A DNA stretch of 64,000 nucleotides from Piliocolobus tephrosceles (GCF_002776525.5 NC_045444.1:26994658-27058657); one strand, 5' to 3'. Counted from the stretch's first letter, positions 46,438-58,830 are shown. Notes: a model not told the origin generated them from the sequence alone. Made by a program: numbers and translations.

Positions 46438-48580
46438 TTGTGATTTCCTTTAAAATAAGATGATATGTGACCCAAACGAATATTTTCCATGTTTAAAATA
46501 GAAGACATAAATAATGTAAACATTTTGGCCTCTATTTCTCAAATTAAGTCATCATAATTTAGAAGTACATTTTAGGGTTTCACCTCCTATAGTCAGCTTT
46601 CTATTACTTTAAGGTATAACACAATAATCACATATTAAAATTCGGGTATGGTTCTCCTATTCTTGGTATTCTAAGTACTAATAAATGCCCGTTAATTTTT
46701 TGAAAACTCTCCTAGCTATACATATTTTCCTGCTTAAGAATATTTAAGTATTAACAATTTGCTGAAATTTTGACTTTATTTGAATTTTACAGGTTTACAG
46801 TTTTAGTGTCCTTTCCTAAGAAGATGATTTATTTTAATACTCTTATAAATCATTGAACCTTATATAAGTGAACAGAAGATGAAATACAGAAGATACAGAC
46901 ACCAAGGGAATCATATTTAATCTTCATAGCTCAAACAAGAAATGATATGTTAGGTCTTGGCATCTTTAGCCTATCATATAATTGAAACATAATGAAACCA
47001 CAGAAAACTTAAAGGTAATCTAAAAATTCAACAAAGGAAACAAAACTTCTGTTTAGACATGGGGAAAAGATTGATGTCAGGTGTAAATACCTCCAATGTT
47101 TGTGCATTATATTTCATATAAACTTGGAAAGAACGGGAAGACAGCTTTCAGAGAGAAAAACAGAAAAAGTTCTTCTTAAGAGCAACTCAAAAAAACTCTT
47201 TACCTATTCATCCCTCTGAAACAGGTATGACATTGCATCATAATATATGAGAATTAGTGTGAAAACAGAATTTAAATTGATATGTTGGTCAGTGTCAGAC
47301 TTGCTTGGATGGATGAGAAATGAAACTTCAGCTACTTTTAAACATTTACAGCTGTTGTGATGGTTTATGTGCATGAAAATGTGCGTGCGTATGCGTCTGT
47401 ATATTCTGTGTTGCTAATGCAATTGATCTAACAAATTCAGTTGCCTTTCATCTGACTTCCTCTGACTTCCAGTGTCAAAAATTGATTATTATCAGAGACA
47501 AGGAAAATAATGGAATATAAGGCATTGCTGATCAAAATATTACTCTAAATATGTCAAAATAAAAAATATAAGCTGAGCAAAACAGTGCTAGAATGTATTG
47601 ATTTGTTGAAAGCATAAACAGAACGCTGTGATAAGAATTTTTTAAATCCTCATTTCTGAAGGAGAATTTGATTTTGAATCAGAATATAAATAGAACAGTC
47701 TTGACTATGTTTTCTGTAAACTACTGTACCTCATACCAGATTGTCTTGAAATATAAAAAAGAACTATTACATTATTTTAAAATTTACATTCTATTGTGCT
47801 AAATTAACAGCCACAAATCACCTGCTGCTAATCAGCAAACACCAGGCAGTTCTGTCACAACAGACCAGTGTTTAGAAACTGTAAAACTATCAGCTTTGGG
47901 TAACAGAGTTAAATAAATCCTTGGAGTTCTTATTCAGCCCAAGATTATGACTTTTAATTCCAGGGCAGACTGACCTCTTCATCTGAAAGAACCTTTATAG
48001 CTTAAAGCCCCACTGAAGTCATTTCCTTAAGTTAATCAAATTTCCACACTGGGGTTCCACAGTAGGAAAAAGAATTCATACAAATGAGCTCTTTTCCCAC
48101 CTGCAGTTTCTCTTTAGTCCATAAGAGCCTTATGCAATAATTTATTTTATATAAGAATTATTCTTGATAAATCCAAAGGTAACTTTTTAAGGAGAAGCAC
48201 ATACTCATCCAGATATTCCAAATAGTCAAGACAGAAGTTAAGTTGAGTGTTTCCTCTCAATTACATAATTGTCATAATCAAGTATTACATTTTATCAAGA
48301 CTTTGTGTATGTACTGTACTCAATACAGCTAGAAAAGTGATCAAGAAAAGTTTCTACTTGTACTTTTGTGTAATTTTTTAAGTACACTTTTTATAATGTA
48401 CAATACAACATATTTCCAAAAACATTTTATTCATTCTACCTTACTCGAGTTTTCCTAAATATTTTATGGGGGAAAACAAAAATAATTAAAAGAGAGTAAC
48501 CAAGGAGAAAAATTCATACAGATAGAAATGATAAATCCTGAATCCCCAAAACTTACACAACTCCAATTATAAGATAGGGT
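46438..48580. other. Repeat-poor unique sequence
   Basis: No repeat or gene is recognised. The part at about 47790-48130 is less AT-rich than its surroundings and lacks simple repeats, but has no coding frame. Confidence 0.5.
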
Positions 48581-49373
48581 CTGTGGTAGACAGAATAATG
48601 ATTCCCCAAGGATATTCATGCCCAAATCCTGAAATATATAAATAAGTTACCTTATATGACAAAGAAGACTCTGAAAGTGATTAAGAACCTAGAGACCAGT
48701 TGTGGTGGCTGATGCCTGTAATTCCAGTGCTTTGCAAGGGCAAAGCAAGGGGAAGACTTAAGGCTAGGAGTTCAATACCAGCCAGGACAGCACAGTGAGA
48801 CCTCATCTCTACCAAAAAATTTAAAATTAGCCAGACATGGTGGTGCACCCCCATAGTCTTAGCTACTTGGGAGGCTGAAACTGGAGGATTGCTTGAGCCC
48901 GGGATTTCAAGGCTGCAGGGAGCTACAATTGCAACACTGCACTCCATCTGGCTAACAGAGTGAGACACTGTCTCTGGAAAAAAGAAAGACTAAGGACTTT
49001 GAGATGGTGAGATTGCCCTGGATTATCCAGATTAGGCTTCACAAGTCCTTAAACATGGAGAACATTACCTAGCTGTGGTCAGAGGCAGGTGTGACTATGG
49101 AATAACAGTCAGAGAGATGTGACCTTGATGACTTTGAAGATGGAGGAATGAGGCTGTGAGCCAAGCAATGTGGGAGGCCTCTAGAAGCTGAAAAAGACAA
49201 GGAAATCGATTTCACTGTAGAGCCTCCAGAAAGGAATGCATCCCGGCCAACACTACCATAATCTTGGGAGAATTTGTTTGATTTGTGACTTACAGAACAT
49301 CAAGATAATCAATTTGTATTGTTCTAAACTGCTAAGTTTGTGGTATTTTGTTACAGGCAATAGACAACATACA
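48581..49373 (+). mobile_element. Old LTR (probably ERVL-MaLR class), split by an AluJ
   Basis: Starts 'tgtggtagacagaataatg', continues with 'ttaccttatatgac' and, after the Alu, 'gattgccctggattatccag', 'tgactttgaagatggagga', 'ggcctctagaagctg' and 'gctaagtttgtggtattttg', ending near 'acatacagca'. This order fits a mammalian MaLR/MLT-like LTR of about 500 bp. No internal genes are attached. The family name is uncertain. Confidence 0.65.
48690..48985 (+). mobile_element. AluJ-type element in the LTR
   Basis: Strongly diverged sense Alu from 'gaccagttgtggtggctgat' to 'gtgagacactgtctctgg', inserted in the old LTR. LTR text resumes directly after its tail. Confidence 0.93.
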
Positions 49374-49620
49374 GCATTGGTTGCATGCCCTGGCTCTGAC
49401 CTGTAATCCCAGCACTTTGGGAGGTTGAGGCAGGCAAACTCCCAGATGGGTTTTTGTGTTATTGTACAAAAAACACAAAAAAATTAGGTAGGCATGGTGG
49501 TGCATGCCTGTTGTCACAGCTACTTGGGAGGCTGAGGATAACCTGAGCACAGGGAGGTTGAGGCTGCAGTAAGCTCCTACTGTGCCAGTGCTCTCCAACC
49601 TGGGTGATACAGTGAGACCC
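49374..49620 (+). mobile_element. AluJ-type element with internal deletion
   Basis: Sense Alu with 'ctgtaatcccagcactttgg' and 'gaggctgaggataacctgag'. The left-arm 3' half is replaced by a short unrelated-looking segment near 49443-49470. It is followed by a purine-rich tail. Confidence 0.88.
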
Positions 49621-49621
49621 T

Positions 49622-49727
49622 GAAGAGAAAGAAAAGAAAAGAAAAGAGAAAAGAAAAGGACAAGAAAAAAGAAAGGAAAGGAAAAGAAAAAAAAAAGAAA
49701 AAGAAAGAGATGAAAAAGAGAGAAAGA
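49622..49727 (+). repeat. Polypurine (AAAAG)n tract
   Basis: About 100 bp almost entirely of A and G, mainly AAAAG/GAAA units, derived from the preceding Alu's tail. Confidence 0.95.
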
Positions 49728-50027
49728 GGCCTGGAGCAGTGGCTCACGCCTGTAATCACAGCACTTTGGGAGGCTGAGGCCGGCGGATCACGAGGTCAGG
49801 AGATGGAGACCATCCTGGCTAACACAGTGAAACCCCATCTCTACTAAAAATACAAAAAATTAGCTGGGCATGGTGCCAGGCGCCTGTAGTCCCAGCTACT
49901 CGGGAGGCTGAGGCAGGAGAATGGCGTGAACCCGGGAGGTGGAGCTTGCAGTGAGCCCAGATTGTGCCACCGCACTCCAGCCTGGGCTACAGAGCGAGAC
50001 TCCGTCTCAAAAAAAAAAAAAAAAAAA
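49728..50027 (+). mobile_element. AluY-type element
   Basis: Full-length sense Alu with 'tcacgaggtcaggagatgg' and 'gtggagcttgcagtgagcc', ending in a poly-A run. It sits between two purine tracts, so its flanking duplication cannot be told apart from the repeats. Confidence 0.96.
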
Positions 50028-50138
50028 GAAAGAAAGGAAGAAAAAAGAAAAAGGAAGGCAGGGAGGGAAGAGGAGAGGAGAGGAGAGGAGAGGAGACAGA
50101 GAAAGGGAAGGAGGGAGAGAGGGAGGAAGAAAGGAAGA
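50028..50138 (+). repeat. Polypurine (GGAGA)n/(GGAA)n tract
   Basis: About 110 bp with very few pyrimidines, including five tandem GGAGA-type units near 50070-50095. All three plus-strand frames stay open across it, giving spurious Lys/Arg/Glu-rich frames. Confidence 0.95.
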
Positions 50139-51380
50139 CAACTAAAGCTTCTCCTCCCATACTGTGCCTCTTGTTGTGATCTTACAAAAGAAGAGGTAAG
50201 TGTGTTAGCACACTATTTGAAGATTTCATTTCTACAGTGAAAGACATTGTAAGTGGGCATTTAATTTTTGATTTCCCCAGCATCCTCTCCAACAGCCCTT
50301 GCCCATAGTGCAGGCATGATATCCAAGCCAAGTCAAATAAATAGGATTCCCTCTTAAGGAGCTCTTTAATTCTTGATCAGTGAAAAAAAGGAAAAGAATT
50401 GGGAAAGTATTTTCTGCAGTCTAGATGCCAATGTCAATAACTACTTGGCTTTCAATCCTGTGCCTGAGTCTTAACATGCAACTTTTCTGAGTACCAATCT
50501 AATATTCCTCCAAATAACAGTCTTCCTATCGTAGTTTACAACCAAAACTGGTCTCTCTGGTTTGCAACCAAAGAACCCTAAATGTTCTACAGAGCATTTA
50601 AGTCAATGTATATGCACATATCTGGGCCTCCCAGGGGTTTGACAAATCTGATAAAATTGAAATAGATTTCCCTATATTGTTCTTGCTTGTAACCCCTCCT
50701 TAGCTGAACAGCCTCTCATAGGCACACTTATTTCTAATCTACTTTTTTTCCATTTGACTTTTCTCACATGCCCCTTATTTTCATCAAAAATGACTTTTCT
50801 GTCTTCCTTGTTCCTACAAGAGAATAGTTAATCTAAAACTCTCCATTGAGAGATACTAATGGTTGTCCTAATGTATATACTCTTGTACCTAGACCACCCC
50901 AAATAAAACGTATTTTTTACAGATCTATAATGGTGGTATTAATAACAACTGATTATCAGTCAGAGCATGATGGATTATTTTAAAATAAAATTCAGATTTA
51001 TTTTATTTTTTCTCCTACTAATTACTCCACTTGCTCAGAGAAGTTAGTCTTTGATTCTCTTCTTAAGTATTACAAAAGGAGCAATTTATAAGTAAGCATC
51101 GGAAGAGACCAAATAGTTGCAGATGAAATTTAATATGTACGCATTTCAGTTCTGCTTTTTTTTTTAAAGATTACTTGTAAATAATTATCTCCCCTCAACT
51201 TTTTTTTCTTATTTCAGAAAATAGAGTACGTGATTGCAAAGAATGAGAAAATGTAATAAAGAAAGTTCTTTTTAAAGGTGCTAAAACTATTAACATATTA
51301 AAAATCTGTACATTAAATTCAGAGGTCATTGATTTTTACTAACATCACAGAAGCAGGGAAGGTTGAGAACTCCTTAAGAT
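50139..51380. other. Unique sequence
   Basis: No gene or repeat family recognised. Confidence 0.5.
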
Positions 51381-51393
51381 TACATAAAAAGTT

Positions 51394-51693
51394 GGCTGGA
51401 TGTGGTGGCTCATGCCTGTAATCCCAGCACTTTGGGAGGCCAAGGCGGGTGGATCACAAGGTCAGGAGATGGAGACCATCCTGGCTAAGACGGTGAAACC
51501 CTGTCTCTACTAAAAATACAAAACAAATTAACCGAGCGTGGTGGTGGGCACCTGTAGTCCCAGCTACTCAGGAGGCTGAGGCAGAAGAATGGCATGAACC
51601 TGGGAGGCAGAGCCTTCAGTGAGCCAAGATCGCGCCACTGTACTCCAGCCTGGGTGACAGAGCAAGACTCTGTCTCAGAAAAAAAAAAAAGAA
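51394..51693 (+). mobile_element. AluY-type element
   Basis: Full-length sense Alu. Flanking duplications 'tacataaaaagtt' at 51381-51393 and 51694-51706 match exactly. Confidence 0.97.
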
Positions 51694-51944
51694 TACATAA
51701 AAAGTTACAGTTTAAATTAATCTCCAGACTATTGCCCATCTTTTGAATAAGTTCTCTCTAATAGTAGAGTGATGATAATGATCTAATATTAGACAAACTT
51801 TAAATTAAATGTGTTTTCAAGAGAAATGTGAAAAATTGGCAATTATCCAATCCGTCTGATCAATATATGCAGTGCAAATGTAGCTTTCAGTACAGAAAAT
51901 TCTATGTGGAGCTTTATTCACCAGGTAAGGCTTTCTCCTAGCAA

Positions 51945-52169
51945 TAGAGTAGAGCAGTTAAGGCTCCAGATTACATGAGGTCAACTGAGGTAAGATTTTG
52001 GTTCTGCCACTCATGAGGTAAGTGGCCTTGGCTAATTACTAAATAATTGTTTTTCACCCATAAAATGACAAAAATAATATCTCTTTCAGAAGACTATTGT
52101 GAGGATTAATTTAGGCAAGACATAAGCTGCTTAGCACAACTCCAAGCCCATAGTAAATTCTCAATATTT
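51945..52169 (-). repeat. MIR element, nearly full length
   Basis: Antisense MIR text in order: 'gattttggttctgccactca', 'gtggccttggctaatta', 'cacccataaaatga', 'tattgtgaggattaattta', 'gcccatagtaaattctcaat'. An Alu lies at its edge. Confidence 0.85.
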
Positions 52170-52179
52170 GACAGTTATT

Positions 52180-52458
52180 TTTTATTTTATTTTATTTTAT
52201 TGTTTTTTTTGAGACATGGTCTCACTCTGTTGCCCAGATTGGAGTGCAGTGGCACAATCTCAGCTCACTGCAACCTCTGCCTCCCAGGCTTGAGCAATTC
52301 TCCTGCCTCAGCCTCCTGAGTAGCTGGGATTACAGACTCACACAATTACCACCAGTGTAATTTTTGTATTTTTAGAGAAATGGGGTTTCACCATGTTGGC
52401 CAGGCTGGTCTTGAACACCTGACCTCAAATGAACCACTCACCTAGGCCTCCCAAAGTA
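52180..52458 (-). mobile_element. 5'-truncated Alu (S/J type)
   Basis: Antisense Alu with a (TTTTA)n tail complement. The sequence stops at 'cctcccaaagta', so the first ~35 bp of the Alu are missing. Flanking duplications 'gacagttatt' (52170-52179) and 'gacagctatt' (52459-52468) abut the truncated end, so truncation happened on insertion. Confidence 0.93.
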
Positions 52459-52468
52459 GACAGCTATT

Positions 52469-53008
52469 ATTTTTTTCTTTATCGTGTTTACATCTCCATC
52501 AGGAGCTTTTAAACAGTGCTCTGTGGAATCTTTGGGGCAAGGAAAGAAGAAAAGGCCTTCTGCATGCAGACTTGACCCTCTCCCCAGCCCTGTCTTTCAA
52601 GGATAGGAACACTACTTAAATTTGTCTTTCAGATTGAAATTCTCTGTATAGGGGGAAATTGGAAAGATTCCACTGGGGAGCAAGTTGGAAAATCACTATA
52701 TAATAATTACCAGAATTCTATCATTCTCACTTTCTTTACAAAGAATAACACTAATTTTGTTTTGTTTTTATTTTTTATTTTTATTTTATTTTTTTGGTTG
52801 TTAGAAATGGTGTAATTAATGGTTTTTGTTAGTTCACTTTAGTTTAATAAGTATTTATTGCATATTTGCTATGTCCTCAGTGTACTACTACATAGAGATA
52901 TGTATCATAAAAATAAAATCTGTAAACCATAGATAATGATTATATAAAACATATAATATTTTTCAATTCTGAAAACTCTAATTGTCAATTCTTGCTTGGC
53001 TGTACTGA
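52469..53008. other. Unique sequence
   Basis: No gene recognised. A (TTTTA)-like low-complexity block lies near 52755-52795. Confidence 0.5.
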
Positions 53009-53117
53009 TTTTTTTTTAAATTATACTTTATGTTCTAGGGTACATGTGCACAACGTACAGGTTTGTTACATATGTATACATGTGCCATGTTGGTGTGCTG
53101 TACCATTAACTCGTCAT
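53009..53117 (-). mobile_element. Short L1PA 3' end fragment
   Basis: About 110 bp of antisense L1PA 3' end: a T-run, then 'ttatactttatgttctaggg', 'tacatgtgcacaacgtacag' and 'acatgtgccatgttggtgtg'. This is a severely 5'-truncated insertion. Confidence 0.9.
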
Positions 53118-53309
53118 TTACATAATTTTTATAGTCAAATATAAATTCACCTATTTTTTCATTCTCAAATACACTCTACTTAATATATTGTTTCCTATCT
53201 TCACTTTGAAGTCTTATTAAATGTAAGGAGAAATTCACATATTTTACACTGTACTACCATTTATTTGTATATTGAAAGATCTTTATGCAGGCATGTTTGC
53301 CATTTTAAA
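53118..53309. other. AT-rich spacer
   Basis: Nothing recognised. Confidence 0.5.
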
Positions 53310-53689
53310 AATGATCTCAAGATTTTTAATTGTAGTAGTAAAAATAACTCCTGAGACCTATTGTTGTAACAAATTGTTAAATGTATAGTCCGGATTTGTG
53401 AACTATAATCACAATGTTGTACAGAAGATCTCTAAAACTGCTTCTTCTGGCATGACTATTTCTGTATCCACTCAATAGCACCTTCTTATTTCTCTGTCCT
53501 CCCATCCCCTGGCAACCACCTTTCTACTTTCCTTTTCAATGAGACAACAGCATTAGATACCCCATATAAGTAGAATCGTGCAAAATTTTTCCTTCTGTGG
53601 CTGGTTTAACATTCTTTCACTCAGCTTAACATCCTCAAGGTGCATCTATGTTGTAGCTTATGACAGAATTTCTTTCTTTTTAGCTGATT

Positions 53690-56600
53690 AATATTCTGTC
53701 ATATGTATATACCACATGTTCACCATCAAGGGACATTTAATTTATTTCTACCTCTTGGTTATGCTGCAGTGAACATGGGAGTGCAAATATCTCTTGAAGA
53801 TCCTGATTTAAATCCTTTTGAAGAAGTACCCAGAGAAGTATTGCTGCATCATGTGGTAGTTCTATATATATATATTTTTAAACAAATCTCCGTACTGTTT
53901 TAGATAGGAGTTGAAAGAGTTTACATGCTTACCAACAGCACACAAGGCTCTCAATTTCTCTACATCCTTGCCAGCACGTCATTTTAAAGTTTTATTTGTT
54001 GTCATTTTATTGACAATGGCCTTCCTTATAGTTATGAGGTAATACATCGTTGTGGTTTTGATGTGTATTTTCTTGAGGAGTGATATTGTGCATCTTTTCA
54101 TAACTCTATTAGTCATTTGCATGTCTTCACTGGACAAAGATGAAGAAATGCCTATGCAAGTCCTTTACCCATTTTTTAAAATCAGGGTTTTTAGTTGTTG
54201 TTGTTTGCTATTGAGTTGTATGAGTCTCTTACATGTTTTGGACATTAACACTTTATCAGATATATGGTTTGCAAATATTTTCTCCCTCCTTTAGGTTTCA
54301 CTCTGTTGATTGTTTCCTTTGTTGCACAGAATATTTTTAGTTTGATGTAATCTCACTTGTCTATTTTTGTTTTTGTTGCCTGTACTTTTGGTATTATATT
54401 CAAAAAACCATGAACGATATCAATGTTATAACACTTTTCCCCTATATTTTCCTCTTTAAATTTTACATTTCAGATCTTACATTTAAGTCTTTCATCCATT
54501 TTGAGTTGATTTTTGTATAGTGTGAAACAGAGTACAATTTAATTTTTTTTTTTTTTTTTTGCATGTGGATATCCAGTTACTCAACATCATTTATTGAACA
54601 GGCTACCCTTTCTTCACTGTCCACTTTTGGCACTCTTGTCAAGGATCATTTGACTATGTGTGGATTTATTTTTGGGCTCTGTGTTCTGTTCCATTGAAGT
54701 AATGTCTGCCTTTATAGCAGTACTACACAGTTTTGATTACTGTAGCTCTGTAATTAATGTGTTTTAAAAAGAGGAAATGAAAGTCCTCCATCTTTGCTCA
54801 TCTTCCCCAAGGTGATTTAGGCTCTTTGGTATCCATTGGGGTTCCATATTAATTTTAGAATTTTTTTTTTATTTCTGTAAAAAAAAAAATGCCATTAGGA
54901 TTTTAAGAGGGATTCCCTTGAATCTGTAGATCACTTTGAATATTATACACATTTTCACAGTATTAAGTCTTCTGATCGTGAACATAGGAGGTCTTTCCAT
55001 TATTTTTTCAATTTTTTTTTTTTCAGCAATCTTTTCTGCTTTGCCTCATTGGTTAAGTTTAGTCCTATTATATTATTTTTAATGCTATTATAAATGGGAT
55101 TCTTTTCTCAATTTTCTTATTGAATATTACTTTTTCTGAGTCTTCAGAATTTTCTACATATAAGACCCTGCCATATAATTTTATTTATTCCCAATTTGAA
55201 TGTCTTTTATTTATTTTCTTTTCTAATTGCTCTGGCTAGGACTTCCAGTACTGTATTTAATAGAAGAACAACAGTGGGCACCCTTGTCTTGTTCTTGATC
55301 TTGGAGGAAAAACTTTCATAATCACCATTGACTATTATGTTAGCTGTTGGCTTTTCATATACATTCATTATTACACTGAGATAATTACCTTCTATTCCTA
55401 GTTTGTTAAGTATTTTTTTTTTTTTTTTACCAAAAAAGAGGGTTAAATTTTGTCAAATGCTTTTTCTGCATCTACAAGATACTCATGAAGTGTATCCCAT
55501 TGACTGAATTTAGCATGTTGAACCATCCTTAAACCCCAGGAATATATCCCACTTGATCATGGTGCATGATCCTTTTAATGTGCCATTGAATTCACTTTGC
55601 TGATACTTTCTTAAGGATTTTTGGATCTTATTTATTAAGGATATTGAACTGTATTTTCTTTTCTTGTGATGTCTTTTCCTGGCTTCAGTATCAGGGTCAT
55701 GCTGGCCTCATAAAATGAGTTTGAAAGTTTTGTTGTGGAATCATTTGAGAAGAATCCATGTTCATCCTTCTTTATAATATTTAGTAGAATTCATCAGTGA
55801 AGCTACCTGGTTTTCTTTGTTGGGAGATTTTTTGATTACTGATTAAATCTCTTTACTGGTCATAGATCTGTTCAGACTTTCTATTTCTTCTCAATTCAGT
55901 CTTGGTAGATAGTATGCTGATAGGAATTTATCCAGCTTTTCTAAGATATCCAATTTGTAGTTGCATAATTGTACATAGTCTTTTATTAACTTTTCCATTT
56001 CTGTAACATTCTGTAATGTCTCCTTTTTCATTTCTGATTTTATTTGAGTTTTCTCTCTCTGATTTTATTGAGTTTTTTATAACTCTAGATTTATTTTTTC
56101 TATTGTTTCTATATTCTTTACTTCATTTATTTCTGCTCTAATCTTCATAATTTTCTTACTACTTTGGGCTTAGTTTTTTCTTTTTTTACTTCTTTGAGGT
56201 ATAGTTAGATTATTTGAGATCTTTACTTCATTTTTAATGTAGGCATTTATCATTAGAAACTTTCTTTGTAGTGCTTTTACTGTATCTCATAAGTTTTGGT
56301 ATATTGCGTTTTAACTTTTGTTTGTCTCAAGGTATTTTCTGACTTCCTTTTTAATTTCTTCTTGGACACGTTGGTTGTCCAAGAGTGTGCTATTTAATGT
56401 CCAAATACTTGTCAATTTCTCGTTTTCCTTTTGCCATTTATTTCTAGTTTTATTCCATTGTGACCAGAAAATATGCTTGTTATCATTTCAACCTTCTTAA
56501 ATATGTTAAGACTTATTTTGTTATCTAACATATGACCTGTACTGAAGAATGTTCTGTGTACTTGAGAAAAGTGTGTATTCTGCTGCTGTTCAGTGGATTG

Positions 56601-57200
56601 TTCTGTATATGCCTGTCAGGTACATTTTATCTCTAGGGCTATTAAAGCCCTCTGCTTTCTTATTGATCTTCTTTCTGGATGTTCTTTTCTTTACTTTTTT
56701 TTTTTTTTAATTTTTTTTTTTTGAGACAGAGTCTCCCTCTATTGCCCAGGCTGGAGTGCTGTGGCCAGATCTCAGCTCACTGCAAGCTCCGCCTCCCGGG
56801 TTTACGCCATTCTCCTGCCTCAGCCTCCCAAGTAGCTGGGACTACAGGCGCCCGCCACCTCGCCTGGCTAGTTTTTTTGTATTTTTTAGTAGAGACGGGG
56901 TTTCAGCGTGTTAGCCAGGATGGTCTGGATCTCCTGACCTCGTGATCCGCCCGTCTCGGCCTCCCAAAGTGCTGGGATTACAGGCTTGAGCCACCGCGCC
57001 CGGCCGGATGTTCTTTTCAATATTGAAAGTGGGGTATAAAAATGCCTATTATTGTGTTACTATTTCTCCTTTCAGTTATGCCATTGTCCACTTCAAATAT
57101 TTGGGTGCTCTGATGTTGGACACATACACATTTATAATTGTTATATTTTGCTCATGAGTTGACCATTTTATAATTATATAGTGTCCCTGTCTATGAGACA
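53690..57200 (-). pseudogene. L1M ORF2 remnant
   Basis: Decayed endonuclease/reverse-transcriptase reading frame on the minus strand. Plus-strand text such as 'cccacttgatcatggtgcat' (55550) and 'gaagaatgttctgtgtactt' (56543) follows the usual antisense L1 ORF2 order. No open frame of useful length survives, and an AluYRa interrupts it at 56690. Confidence 0.8.
56690..57005 (-). mobile_element. AluYRa-type element
   Basis: A young antisense Alu with 'gtggccagatctcagctc' and 'ggattacaggcttgagcc'. Flanking duplications 'ggatgttcttttc' at 56677-56689 and 57006-57018 match exactly. It lies inside the old L1M. Confidence 0.97.
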
Positions 57201-58112
57201 GTGTTTGACTCATGTGTCTTATAACATTGTGTTGGGATATAAACATTTGAAAATGCAGCCACGTATCCCAGTCTTTATGGATTGACTTTGCACAGGGAAA
57301 GACCTTCACCAGCAGACCAGCTAGAGATTCTGGGAGCCTCTGAAATCTTTTAAAGAAATAATACTTTTCTGGGCCTGTGAATGCAATTCCTCAGTTAGAA
57401 ATAATTGGCAGTTACTTTACCAAAAGCTCATAACTTTTTGCTCTCCCTGATGTCAGTCTGTATCATCAAGGCACTCTGCTCTTCCTTGTTCTTATCAGCC
57501 ATGAAACATCTGAAGTATGCCAACATCTTGTCAGTGTACCAAGGCAGGTGAGACGTATCCTGGTCACTTGTACAGCCCTCTAAGAAGCTAGAACATTACA
57601 TCCACACTCCACTCCCTCCTTTCCTTCTGAAGGAGAATTCTCAAGTTTTGTACATTAGCTAGATTTTGCCCAGCCATGTTGGCCATATCAAGCTTCCAGC
57701 TACTCTTCTTGGTTCTAAGTGGCCCCCAGAAATACACACTATACTTGTTTCATCAGTGCTCATGGGATAAAACAGAAATTAGTCCCTCAGGCAGTCCTCA
57801 GAAAAAACAGAATATTGGGTGCTTGGTGCACTCTTCTCTTTCCCTTGAAAGACAGTAAATTAGAGTGTTCTACCCTGGTGTTGAGTTGTGCCAGCTTGAA
57901 GGAAGGGCCAGCATGGGTAGAATTAAACCACTCTTCTATGCCTTTCAATGTAGCTGCTCTTGGCTTTGTGCTCCCCTGAAATACCACAACTTCGTAACTG
58001 GATTTTAGCATTTCATAATGGTGCTTTGGTTCATATACTGTTGTTAAACTGATGTTTTTTGTGGAGGAACAAGGGCTGGAACTTTCTATTTTGCCATCTT
58101 GCTGATATCACT

Positions 58113-58329
58113 TCTGGAGTGTTAATTTTTTAATACTTAAAGAAATACACTTTAAAAAATGACCTCTTTCATATGTATTAAAATAAATTTTTAGTTCATC
58201 TAAATAGGTCTTTTGAAAATAACATTTAAGCTACTCTTTTAAAGGGCTAATAATAATATAGAACAGACATATCTCACTATTAGAATCTTTCAAACTACCT
58301 CTAAGCTTAAGATTAAGTGACTTTTGCTA
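58113..58329. other. AT-rich unique sequence
   Basis: Nothing recognised. Confidence 0.5.
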
Positions 58330-58665
58330 GAGAAGGCCTTATGAACTTTTATGCCGTGTCTGCTATTGCTTATAATCTTCTCTCTCCCAGGCAGGCTCTT
58401 TCTCTATCTCTGAATGTACAAATGATCTCATTTTGAAGATCCACATTAATCATTCTCTTCTGAAGACTTTCCTTAGTTTTTCCCAATTGAATGTAATGTC
58501 TTTCATCTTTGAGTCTCTCTCTTGGTTGTTGAGGATAGGCATCATGCTATCAGAATGTAACAATTCTGAAGGCAGGGATTTTGTTTTGCTTATTACTATA
58601 TTAAACAGTGCCCACAATAAGACCTGACATATAGATGGTCAGGAAACAGATTTTATGAATTAATT
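58330..58665 (+). repeat. L2 LINE 3' end
   Basis: 'ctgaaggcagggattttgtt', 'ttgcttattactatatta', 'cagtgcccacaataagacct' and the terminal 'agatggtcaggaaacag' follow the L2 3' end in order. Upstream text is more diverged. Confidence 0.65.
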
Positions 58666-58666
58666 A

Positions 58667-58830
58667 GTTTTGCAAAGTGATACAATCTTACTGTGACTCA
58701 ATGACCCAACTTTTTCATATACAAAATAAAGATAACAAGACTACCTGTCACGTACAGTTATAACAAAAAGCAAATGAGTTGGGCATAGACAACTCACTAA
58801 ACGTTATCTTTGATTATTATAATTACCTTT
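58667..58830 (-). repeat. Probable MIR element
   Basis: Antisense-MIR-like order: 'gtgactcaatgacccaactt', 'tcatatacaaaataaagata', 'agcaaatgagttgg'. Highly diverged. Confidence 0.45.

Larger units (their letters stand above)
53310..58112 (-). mobile_element. L1M element lacking ORF1
   Basis: Minus-strand L1. Left to right: 3'UTR (53310-53690), ORF2 remnant (53690 to about 57200), then 5'UTR-type sequence (57250-58112). The right edge, read in sense, begins near 'tcagcaagatggcaaaatag', the L1 5' start. ORF1 and the start of ORF2 are missing, so the copy is 4.8 kb including a 316-bp Alu. No convincing flanking duplication was found. The subfamily is probably L1MA-like. Confidence 0.82.

Noticed and set aside
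49926..50240. Three overlapping Lys/Arg/Glu-rich open frames
   Set aside because: They arise because a polypurine tract contains no stop codons on this strand. They are artefacts of simple sequence.
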